Shown: in pieces, positions 36,922 through 48,900 of the stretch | Numbering within the stretch: the stretch's first letter is position 1 | Layout: every line of letters begins with the position of its first letter | NCBI GenBank assembly: GCA_000310025.1 | Contig: FN649727.1 | Location: 1,599,890 to 1,659,497 of the forward strand | Origin: Ectocarpus siliculosus | Taxonomy: Eukaryota > Sar > Phaeophyceae > Ectocarpales > Ectocarpaceae | Direction: 5' to 3' | Length of the DNA stretch: 59,608 nucleotides | Position numbers and translations under genes: made by a program | The notes under the pieces: model-generated | Seen by the model: the letters and a program-made list of their open reading frames with translations, nothing else | Told to the model about the DNA's origin: nothing | Database searches by the model: none

Positions 36922-39900
36922 CTCTCGGCCATGCCTTTGTAGAGTGCCTCCGCATCCCCCCTCGGCGTGGCAGCCAGCCGCATCACCACCTTCCCACTTC
37001 TCTTCACCCCCTGCCCGCCGCCTGCGGTAGCTCCGGTGGCCGGGTCTACCACCCCGTTTGTACCGACCGTTTCGTCCGCAGGAAGCACTCTGGAGAAGGG
37101 GACGAAGGCGGCGGCACCGCTTCCCCCCACTCCAACACCGGCTGAAGCCGTCGACTCCACGGGGCCGCTCGCACCACCGGTGGTCGCACCGTGGGGAGTG
37201 AAATTTCTCCGCTTCTGTTCTCCGGAGAAGGAGGAGCAGAGGTACCCGTGCTTGGCGCGGAGGGCGGCGCCGATGGCTGCCGCATCAGGAACGGTCCTGA
37301 GGAGCACCGGGGCGGAGAACACGTCTGCGAGAACCTGCGTTCTCAAGGTGGTCGGAGAGATTCAGGGGAGGGGAAAACGGCGGAATGGTGAGGCGATTGT
37401 TTAGGGGGGGGTCAGTCGAACGATGGTGTAAACGGTACACGCCGTCCACGTGGTAAGGCAAAAAAGCGAGGCTCCACGGGTCGCCTTTGAGCATTTCGAC
37501 GTGGCCAAGCTGGTGATCGGACGGCGGGGGACGTTTGCAGCATCGAAAATGGAGGTGGGGGAGTAAAATATCAGAACTTTTTTCGGTGTGAACGAATGCA
37601 GCGGTGACACACCACGGCGGACCGCCACCGCCACCACCAGTACCAACAACAACAGCAACAACAACGCACACGTAGGGTCCTCACTCAACCCCGACTTTCA
37701 TGATTCAACCAGCACGGCTCATGAAGCAAGGCAGAGCCCTGACCACGTCGATTGCATTGTCCCGTTTCAAGGGAATAGGAGCCAAGCCAGAGTAAGGCAT
37801 GCATGGATGCCGGTCGCACTCGCACTAACGGGAGGCCGTGCCGGAATGTTCACAAACACACGTGTCCCGCGTACCAAGCTCTCAATACTTGCCCGGAACA
37901 CTATCACGCTGAAGTACCTGCATCATCGCTGGGCTGTTGGTTCCGCCCCCTGTCGCCAGCACGGCGGTCGGGCGAGGGATGCCCATTCTCTGCATTCGGC
38001 CTCGCATGGACAGGAACCGGCCTTCCACAACCGCTCTCGCTTCCACCTCTGGAGGGAACGCCTCATCGACGACTTCATCTGCGGCGGGAAAGTAATCGTG
38101 TCGGTATCTCACATAATTCGCAAGTTCACGTGGAATCAGGACAAGTCAGGACGAAAATATTAGGATATCGTTGAACGGTCCCGTGAGAGTTGGAGGGCGG
38201 CGAGGAGGCGTTCAAACGCTGTCATGGGCACACGCGTGGGGGAAGACAGCGCGCGTGAGGGGAGCGTGAGAGAAGAAAGAGAAGGAGAAAGGTATGTAGG
38301 GGGTGAGAGGAAAGAGAAGCGAGAGAAACATTCGAGGTAGGGAGGCAAGACGAGGAGAGAGCACCTGTCCAGTCTTTCGGGCATGAAAAATTTGATCGCC
38401 TTACGAGTTTCCGCTCAGGCCCTTCGTCCGTTGACCTCACCCTCGGGGCCTCTCCTGAACCTCCCCGTGGTCGCTATCTGCGGCGTTATCTCCGGCATAT
38501 CAACGAACAGCCCCATGTGTCCGCCGTTCCCCGGCGACGTGGACGCCAGAATCTTGTCGAGCTCCCCCCAGCTTCCCGAGCACAGCTGCAGCGCACGTGC
38601 GTGCAGGTGGATGCACGCAAGGTTTTGCGCGAGCGCCGCCCACACACGGCACGCCCGAACGAAAACACGCGGCGGCATCAAAGAACCACCGGTGGAGCGA
38701 GGTAGGTCAGGAAGGTAACGGCGTTTTCCTAGGGTGGGTGAGGGGGCGTATCATAGATTCAACACACACAGAGGGGCAATAACCGCATCTTCCTTTTTCT
38801 TTGAAATGAAAACCTCATGAACAGATATTTTCCGAGAAAAGAGTGGCGATGAAGACGGCAGCGGAAAACTCCGGAGTGTATTTTTACTTGTCACGTTTTT
38901 TTTTTACCACTCACTGCTGTATTGGTAGGGTCTGAGATCCCGGGCAAGCTAGTGGCTGCGCGCGGATCGGTGAGTATCCGCTGTCTCTGGGTAACACCAC
39001 GATGCTCATCTCTTTTGTGTGTCCGATACAGTTTCACAAGCAGAAGCCAAGGGTAGCCGCAGCTGCTATTTCCCTTCATCGGCTTGTCCGCCTACCGCGT
39101 TCACACACTGCTCGGGGCCCTACCACTTGAAGCTAATCACCTTTGACACATCTGGAGGCTGGGCCGCGAGATGGTTGCTTCTGTGTGTCTATCACCAGTC
39201 TACTCAGCGGCCCAAAAGCGTGTTCGTGCCAAAACTGTGTGCTCATGACCCTACTATCACGCACTTTCAACAGACCGCTAGCAACGGTATGGCGACCATT
39301 TCTACACCCGAAGCCCACGGCACGCAGAGGAATTTTCACTTTGGAAGGTGTCAACGCCCGAGAAAGCTCTGCAACCATGACTTGACCTCCCCCACCCGGG
39401 CACCCCTAAAGGCCGGTTTAGCACCACTCTATAAGTGCTGTTTCTACGGCGGTCCTGGCGTGGAATTGTTTTCTCCACCCATAAGCAACGGTTGCCGGTC
39501 CGTCGTAACGATCCCGCTTCTTTGTCTGATTTATGACACTGCTGCCTCTAGCTGTGCAACGCATCCCATGGTGCAGCCGGGATGGCGTCTGTCACCCTTT
39601 TGATGGATGCCACGGAACTGGTGACCTCGAAGCACACACCTCGTCGCGCACTCGTTCTCTCGACAGGGCTCCGTTCTTGTACACCAGCATGGCGAAACAC
39701 GACGACTCTTCCACGGGGTTGGCCATGATATGGCCCTGCCCTCGTGTCCACAGCCCAGCCAACGAAAGCGAGGTTTCAAAGAGAGGCACAGGTTGGCCAG
39801 AAAGCACGGGGGAGATCGGCAGGCGACAACTCATAGTGAACCTGCAGTAACGTTTCGACATCGTAGTCCGGCACAAAACGCTGAGGAAGCTTGAGATAGG

Positions 39901-42900
39901 ATAGAGCGTAAGGACAGCTACCATTGACACCAGAGAAAGCAAAGTTCGACACACCCACCAACCCACTCACCACCCACCCGCCCCCCGTCGTCGACCACGC
40001 CGACCACCCAGGCACGACGAACAACCAGATGACAACTCACCTCTTCTTGCGGGCTGGGCTGGCTTGTTATTCCCATGATCGTGTCGCTCGTCCCGAGGCT
40101 GACCGCCACAGTGCCCTCCCCGGATAAGCCCAAACCGGCTAGGCCGCACGGGTTGTCACCACTACCAGCTATTACCACACAACTGTTTTCGTGAACGCGA
40201 GGCAGCGCCAAGAGGATGAGGGGGCGGGGGGAGAAGGGCGAGAAAACATTAGGGGAAACCTATTGATTGCTTGAGAGGAAGTGTTCGAGACCCTCGGTAT
40301 CCTCACAGCCACCAACATCTGCAGGGGAGTGTAGAAGAAATGTGAGCAAATATATATATTACCCGAGCGTGGCCAACCAACGAAAGCCGTAAGGTTTACA
40401 AAGTAAACAACAGACAGGACGAGTAAACAGAGAGTGAAGAAGAAACAATCAAGAAAATTGCAACCGTCGAAATTCACTCAAGGTGAAGCCAGGACTGCAT
40501 ACTTCCAAGTTCTTAAGCGACGCGGGTTTGTCGAAACCATTCCTCAAGCAAACCAGTCCACACAAGTCTGTTAACTAGCGCAGCCAAAACAAATCTCCCG
40601 ACGTTACGTTTTCTTCACTAATGCCTGGCGTGTGGTGCGTTCAACTCACTCTGAGTCAACCTACATGCTAGTGACCTCGATGATTTTCTCCCCGAGTTCT
40701 ACACGGAAAAACACACGTAAATCAACCGGCACTACCAATACGCTCACAAACTCTCAACAAACAGTGCCTAGATTTCACTCCGCCTTGGAAAACCCGCTTG
40801 CTTGCTTGCTTGCTGCTATGTCAAAACTGACTATGTTGCATACAGCACAATCAACCACCCGACTCCAGTGCGGCAAGGACAACCTCAGTGGATAAAAAAA
40901 TAGAGTTCACTGAAGCCGTCAGCGTCGGGACTCGCCCTAGCTAACTCACCCGGGGTTGAGTCCGAACTTTGTTGAGAAGAAGGGGCTGACCTTCCCTTGG
41001 CACTCGTAAGAAGGGCACACCCTGCCCAGCTTCTCGCGCAGACCCTCGGCCTTCGCGGCGGCCAGCGCCCCCTCGTGCCAGTCTCTTGACCTGTCTCAGC
41101 AGCAGACGTCAGCATATGGGGCGGAATGAAACAAATTTATATATATGTTTGAAATAGAGACACTATCCCACGTATATATGCGTATTTCGTGTAGCGCGCG
41201 AGAGAGTTTGGACTGGCGTTGATATCCCTCTTGTACCGAAGAGAGATACGGTCTGTTCGGCAGGTGGTCTGTTCGGCAGGTGGTCTCTTCGGCAGGCGCG
41301 TGAGACGCCAGAGGCTAGACACAGGGCAAACCCCATAGCAACACATATAACCGCCGTGGCCGACCATCCGGCACGTGCGTCGCAGAAAAGCATGCAGCAT
41401 AGACGAGAGATAGGAAGAGCATCTGAGAAAAGACAAGCAAGCACAATGCTTGTTCTCGACGCACCTGATGTCCATGAGGTTCATGCCCGAAGCGTCGCTA
41501 GCGTCGATGGAGCAGTATCGTCCCACGAGCAGAGAGGTGACGAAGGAGCTCACCAGAGACACCCGCTCACACGACGCGTACACCTCCGGCTCGCGGCGAG
41601 CAATGCGCGAAATCTGCTTTTCCGTGATGTATCAGGGGTTCGTTAAGAACAAACTGGGATTGATTATTGGGAGAACAGAGGCAGGGCCCAGCGTGAGGAG
41701 GAGTCCCGAATGCCTTTAGGAAACTATCGAAGGTTTATAAAGATGAAACAAGAGGCACGGGGAGAAAATCTTGCGCAAGAAGTACCTGTTAGCACTCATC
41801 TTGGCGAAAAGGGAATGGTCAATAGAATTCTCCCGGAATTCAAGTTTAACTTTTCCGGCGTCCCTTCTCAAAAGACACAGGAGGTAGGCCTTTTTTCTGT
41901 CTGCACATCTGTCTGATTATCTTTCACTGAGGGCCTACCGTGGAGGGGGACCCTGACCCCAAATACGAGCTTGCGTGCATCTCATAGCGGGCAAGGCTGC
42001 AGGCATGGCGGGTTGCCTTGTAGCGCGGGCGAGCGATGAGATGAGAACAATCGTTGTGGTTCCCGATGTGTACATGGCGCGCGTCCGCAGAACGCCCACC
42101 TGGTTGCCACTAAAGCGACAGTACGCCGCAGACCCCGTCGCCTCGGCGACCGCCTTCGGGCCTCCCAACGCCTCCTCAATGTTGTGGCACTCCCTCGTCG
42201 TGCTGCTGTCGGCCCATATGGGACAGTCTCGCCTGGCGAAGCACCCGGAGAGGGCCTGTTTTTTTTGGAGTGGGGGGGGAGGTGTTAAGCATATGGATGT
42301 CATTAGAAGCTCGTGTCGTAGAGGTGTTCGCTACGCAGCAGGAGAAATGCGATTGGTTCCGTGATTCCCCACAAAGCTAAATAGTTCCATGCGGTGGCGT
42401 ATCTACATGTACTCCCACGCAAAAACACAGTTCGAGGTCCAAGCTGTCCCCCCCTCCAGAACGCAACCTGCTTTCACAAATCCAAGGCAAAGGCGGCAGG
42501 AGGGACGTAAAACGCAAGCTAGCGACGCGAAAGTCGGGAGGGGGGTACACACCAAGACCAACAAGAGGAATCGTAAAAAAACAGAAGGGTAAGGCGCGCA
42601 CCTCGACGAGGGTATCCTTGGGTCCCAAGCCCCCTAGACCCTTGAGCCGTTCCGCCGCGCCGGCCTTCCAAAAGACGGTGCCGTGCTGCTGCCCGCTGAC
42701 CGACACCGCGTGCACCCTTGCCAGCACGGACCTCCCCCAGGTGGTCACCCGTCCCGGCTCGCCTTGTTCTAGGGTTTCAGTTTCTTTCCCAGGGTACGCA
42801 GGTTCTTTGCTGCCGTGAGGAGGGGTGGAGAGGGCGGCCAGGCGCGACAGCGCCAGATCGATGGCATCCAGCCACATGGTGACAGGAGATGTCACCACGG

Positions 42901-45900
42901 CGTTCTGTTTTGTTATCGGCGCGCGGGGGGTAGGGGAGGAGGAGCCACGCGTTGGTGCACGTAGGTACAGCGAGTGTGCATGCGAGCACAATCGCTACAC
43001 ATGACCAGGGAAGTTTAGATTCTACCGAAGGCCGTGGCGAACGGGCCCACACACCTTTTCCCCGATGAGCATTCCCCGCGTGACGGCTACAAGGTCCACT
43101 GGGCGTAGTCTACACCATGACTTCTCCGCATTCTCTTACAGACCACTTGCACCGACCGAGCCGAGAAGACTGAACCGAACGTATGTGCTTACAGTCATGG
43201 TTCCGTTCAGGAGAGGGTGGTGTGACAACGACCCTCGACCCTCTTATATCCGCACACCCTCTTATATCGGTATTTTTGGGTACTCTCTTATATCTGGGTC
43301 CTCCACAGCGGGGTACCCTCAAATAAATTTAAAATCGGGAATAACCTGAAACGCATCCAGCGCATTGTTAAGAGTCAGGATGCCTCTATACATATGCGTG
43401 TGCGGTGGACTGTATATGTGCGCGTGGTGAACTGGTCGAGCGGATCAGCATGCCCATAGCAACTGGGCGATTGCTTGTGATCGTGTTGGAAACACTTTTT
43501 TCGTTTTGGTGCCAATTTCGATTCAAGGAGTATTAACACCTTGAAGCACGGAAAATATGCCGCTTCAGCCATTGATGTGAGGCATATTACATGCACATGC
43601 AGTCAAACGCTTAAAAGCACCGAGACAACAAGGGAAAGCAACGCGCGAACCCAACATGTTTTTTTTTTTCTTTTCTTTTTTGTCTTCACTTCAAATCAGC
43701 GCTCACAGCACTAGTGCCGTTTACTCGAACCCGTGGTCACACAGAAGACCCCCTCTCTACCCTCCCCTCCTGCGGTGCTTTGCCTTCGATTTAAATGCGA
43801 GAAGAGTTCAGCACTCTCTTCCCTCTGTGTACACACGAACTAGCGCTATCCACTAGGCCAGGAGCGGAAGCGAGAGGAAAACTCACTTTGCAAGAAAAGC
43901 TCGCTTACGCCGGGATTCGAACCCCTGACCGGACCTCTAGAAGGTTTCGAGGATACCAACTAGCCCACCTGGGCGACAGGTTGCTCCGGGTGTTGCAAAG
44001 CCTCGACCACCTCCCCCGACCATGAAAAAAATATATTTTCTTGTACACGGGCAACAACTATCTGCCGCACAACAAGAAAGACCAGCCTCCGCATGCCGTA
44101 CACTTGCAATTCACTGCTGCCGTGCCACAGAGTCGGGCCTGTATGAGCACACGCATTGCCTACACTCAAAAGAAGTATCATCTGATGTCTGCCTGCCGTG
44201 GTGTTTAGAAACGGCATGCTGAGATGAAGGGCATTCTAGCCTCCCTTGCGCCAAAGACCTGCGCTTCTACATTGCCAGACGACCCCGCGAAGTACTCCGG
44301 AGGGCCACAAAATGAACATACTGCAGTGCAGCGTACGGTGGGGGCCGCCCGGCGCAATCATCGCCGTCGTCGTTGTCGCGTAGCTCTAGCTCGTCGTCGG
44401 AAGGGTTGGCCTCCTAGCAGCACATCAATTACCACATCGTACCACCACCTCCGCGACATCATGTTATCAATATACTCACAGGATGGTCGGTGTGCCGCGA
44501 CACATTTCGTACTACTAGCATGGAAAAAAACAATAATGGTACAAATAGCTCGATTTTTTTTTGGTTGCGGCAGTATGGACCAGACACCGGAGAACGATTG
44601 CCTACGGCGACGACCATGACTGGATGGGATACCTCCTGCGACGGCGAACCATACTTCAATGCTGGAGATACAGCAGTGGGATTCTCGTGTTGTTGAAGGA
44701 AGTCTGCCTGCAACAAGAGAGGACAGTGTTCTATGTAGTATTATTTCACACCCTGTACAAATACATTATTTGGTATTTGTCTGGCAGGCAAATACTTTCT
44801 TGAGAACCTGCACAAATATTTGCCTGTAGGCAAATACTTTCTTGAGAACCTGCGCAAATATTTGCCTTCAGGCAAATGCTTTCTTGAGAACCTGCGCAAA
44901 TATTTGTCTGTAGGCAAATACTTTCTTGAGAACCTGCGCAAATATTTGTCTGCAGGCAAATACTTTCTGGAGAACCTGCGCAAATATTTGTCTAGAGGCA
45001 AATACTCTCTTGAGAACCTGCACAAATATTTGCCTGTAGGCAAATACTCTCCTGAGAACCTGCACAAATATTTGCCTGCAGGCAAATACTCTCCTGAGAA
45101 CCTGCGCAAATATTTGTCTGTAGGCAAATACTCTCCTGAGAACCTGCGCAAATATTTGTCTGTAGGCAAATACTTTATCGAGAACCTGCGCAAATACTAT
45201 TGTATTTGTCCTGACAAATATTTTGAAAAAAACAGCTGGTACTGCGGGGAGAGTCGGAGGGAGAGACTAGCCGCATGTCATGCATGCGATGGGAGATTGG
45301 TCTCGGAAATACAGAAGCCCATCGCTGAAGCGTGCATCTGAAATATCCGTTGATCGGGGTGGAAAAAAACAGGATCAATCTACAACAGCCACGCACGGCC
45401 ACACTCGCCGACGCCACAACCCCTCCACCATCTCACTCATTCCGTATCGTTGGATGATGAGTCAACTCCTGTGGCAAAAAACAAGAAAAATCAAGGGCCC
45501 AAAAACACCAATTGATATTTATTTGCGGCTGCAAATACACCGGGCTCAACGGTCTCATTTGTGCATACGTACTTACTTGTAGGCCGAAGAGGTCAATATC
45601 TCCGCATGCGCAAATACATTTGTCTGCAGGCAAATACTTTCTTGAGAACCTGCGTAAATATTTGTCTGCAGGCAAATACTTCCTTGAGAACCTGCACAAA
45701 TATTTGCCTGTAGGCAAATACTTCCTTGAGAACCTGCGCAAATATTTGCCTGCAGGCAAATGCTTTCTTGAGAACCTGCGCAAATATTTGCCTGCAGGCA
45801 AATACTTTCTTGAGAACCTACGCAAATATTTGTCTGCAGGCAAATACTCTCCTGAGAACCTGCACAAATATTTGCCTGCAGGCAAATACTCTCCTGAGAA

Positions 45901-48900
45901 CCTGCGCAAATATTTGTCTGGAGGCAAATACTGCCCTGGACAAATACACGCAACTATTATTTGTATTTGTTATTTGTATTTGTACAGGGTGTGGTAGTAT
46001 TACACCTGGCGTGTTTAGGTTTGGAGCTTTGTGGCGGGAAAACTTGACGCGCTCGCCACCCGACCTGCTGCCCTCGGCTGTGTGCTGTGCATGCAAGTAC
46101 CAAACACTCCTACCGGTGATTGTGTGTCGATTGGAGTCTTTGAGGGCGACATGCAGCTGGCGGGGTATTCAAAGGCTATGTACCCACACCAGTGCGGCAG
46201 AGGTTGGGGAGGCAGCTGCTAATTTTAACTTCCCCTCCACCAACCACAGCTGCACCAACTACTTGCATGCTACCTGCAATACCCCTAATTGGTTTGCGCT
46301 AGGCCCACAAGAACGGCTGACGTGTACGGTATGCCTCAATGGTCGATGCTGTCAATCATTTGCGAAGTGTGCCGGCCTTTAGGGTAGGTCTTAACGAAGA
46401 AATCAGATTACGAAATCACATTCAGATTTGGTTATAAGACCGGAATATCCTAAGAACTCTCTTGTTGATTGGCTGAAAAGTTATGGAACCCGTCGAATCT
46501 TTAGGGCTTAAAACAAGACGACCCAAAACCAAATCGGGATTTGAAAAAAGGTGAAATGATTTAATCGGATCCCGATTTGGGTGAGCCGCAACCAAAGTTG
46601 CGGGACCACGGTCTACTCGCATGCACGGCGCGTGCCCACCTACCCCCATCCGCACGAACTCCATCCACCGCCGAGCACAGAGGAGAGAGAGAGCACAAAA
46701 AGCCAACCCAAAGGGAGGGTGACTGCGCATCGTTGTTGCACGTGACTGGCGCCGAAAAAAAACGTGTGTGGGATGTGTTGGTCTGTGGGGCAATCTCCCA
46801 TGGGTTGTCGAACCTCAAATGCTCAGACGAATTGGTGGCTTTCCGTCGGACGAGGCTCTATTCAAAGTCTCACATACATACCGTATACGACACAAGATAT
46901 CACACCCACGTAAGATAAGACACCCCCCACAGAATACCACACCCGGTACTAATATTTTTTTATCTCAAACGAAGAGCCAAAATACCACCCGGGTTACATA
47001 AGATAATACACCCCCAGAGGTAGGCCGCATGTAATCACGGAGCCCCCACTAATATCACCCCGGTGATGAACAAGCACCAGCGGTCGCTGATCACCCACAG
47101 GATGGCTCAACAGGGAGCACACCCAACACACCCTCTGGGTACGGGGCAACCGCCCCGGATGGAGACCTCCAGTGACATGAACGTGCAGGGAGAGCAGAAT
47201 ACCACTGCAGCTATATCTGCTCGTTCGGCAGCTGTTTCGACCGCAGCAGTGGCTCGCCCGATAACCTCCTTCCGTCAAGGCGAGCAAGGGTCTACACCTG
47301 CTGCTCCTCTCGCTGCTCCTGCTGCCGCTTCTGTAGCTGCGGCTGACAAAGCTGACACAGCAACGAGCGCCAAATGGGGCAGCCACCACGCTGGCTCAGC
47401 AGCCTGCTGCTGAATTACACGAAGGTGCTGATGATGCAGAAGAGTCTATGCGCACCAGTCAAGCCTCAGACGAGGACGAGGGGGACAGAAGCCCAGCGAT
47501 GCCGTCCTTCTTACTTAGCGGTTAGACCCAGGGCGGGGGGTAATGAATGGAAGCTTGAGCTTCCGCCTCGCAGCGCATTGATCGTGGATTCTTAAATGCA
47601 TGCAACTCAGCTTGTTTTCTTCCCCGCCTTCTCGGAATATTCTCTATGGTGCCAGGCGGTAGTGATATAATATATATATATTTGCATGGCAACGCATTCG
47701 CTGTAGTTGATGAGGGCGCTGTTGGCGTTCATCACCGGGATCATGTGATCAGGAGGTGTACCTCGTCCCCGGTTATCACCCCTGCCCACGTAGCACACGT
47801 ACCAAATACGGTAGTTACTTGCGGGCAGTGGTATCACACCCGCTACACGTGCGGCAGCAGGCACCAGCACACCCCTTTCGTTTCCACACCCCTTCGGCGG
47901 CCCCCTAGTGTGCGGCAGTGGTATCACATCCCCTGAATATCAAACCTATGGTTATCACACCCTCTGGATATCACACCCCTTTGCTACCACACCCCTTTTC
48001 GGTCCCTGCAAGTGTATGGCAGGGCCCTGGATGTCACCCCCCCTTCATGGCTCCAACGGCCGCACTTTATCACCCGGGCTACATAAGATATCACATCCCC
48101 CACAGAATACACCTTTCCGGTGATAATGTTTTTATACGCCAAAATGTCATCCCCGGGGTGTGATTTCTTGTGTCGTATACGGTAGACATCGTGTCAGTAC
48201 CGCACAGAGGCCATGTTACGCGTTTGGTGTGTGCTTCTCGGGAGCGATAGCTCCCCATGTGGTGTGGCCACGTCATAACAGTACGTCACAACAGCAATCT
48301 GGCGGTCGGCAAGCGGCGGACCTCTCGGTTTTTCGGGGTGGACTGCAGAGATTCGTTTCCATTTGGCAGATCTCCCAGGAAGACAAACAGGCCATTTCTG
48401 TCCGGATTTCGGTAGATCCGACTCTTTTATCCTTATATCGAAATGTGATTTCTTCGTCAAGACCTACCCTTATCATGGAAGAAGCGCGTGACTGAACGTG
48501 TAGGTTGCGCAGGAAATTGTTTTTGGGGGGGACTCTATTTTCTAGATAAAAAATATCGAGGGTACGCCATTTTCTAGTGAAACGACGGTCGACGACGACC
48601 AAATCTGTCTGTAATATAATTAAAATGATTTCATCACTGCTTTTTTTCTGTTCCGTCAATCTAGGCGACCGCTATCAATTCCACCCTGTGCCCTCTCGCT
48701 CATCGCGAACGGCTTCACGTCTTCATCGCGTCTCCATACACGGTCCCTTGTTGCCACTCCTGACAACGTGTCTTCCTTCTTCTTATTCTTAACTTCCTCC
48801 CAAACCCTCGCCGTCACCCATCTCGGTGTGGCCACCCGCCCCATTGGGGGGCGGGGGGTCAATCCTTAAGCCTACTACTGTAAGTACATGCATATTCGTG

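Larger units (their letters stand above)
44744..45993. mobile_element. TIR element filled with a 42-bp minisatellite
   Basis: The ends carry a perfect 19-bp terminal inverted repeat, CACACCCTGTACAAATACA, at 44747-44765 and, inverted, at 45975-45993. It is flanked by a 9-bp direct repeat GTAGTATTA at 44735-44743 and 45994-46002; the left end has three extra T before the TIR. Inside, two arrays of a 42-bp unit (about ten copies at about 44770-45190, about seven at about 45610-45935) bracket some 400 bp of unique sequence. Each unit holds a palindrome of the type AAATATTTGCCTGCAGGCAA. No transposase is seen, so it is non-autonomous. The 9-bp duplication is compatible with a Mutator-like transposase (inference). 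Confidence 0.88.

Noticed and set aside
44741-45193. Open frames of 150-170 codons on both strands, repeated IFAQVL/KYL-type peptides
   Set aside because: They arise because the minisatellite period (42 bp) is a multiple of three; there is no start context, domain or splice signal.
44770-45935. CRISPR array
   Set aside because: The repeats are contiguous 42-bp tandem units without unique spacers, in eukaryotic DNA inside a TIR element.
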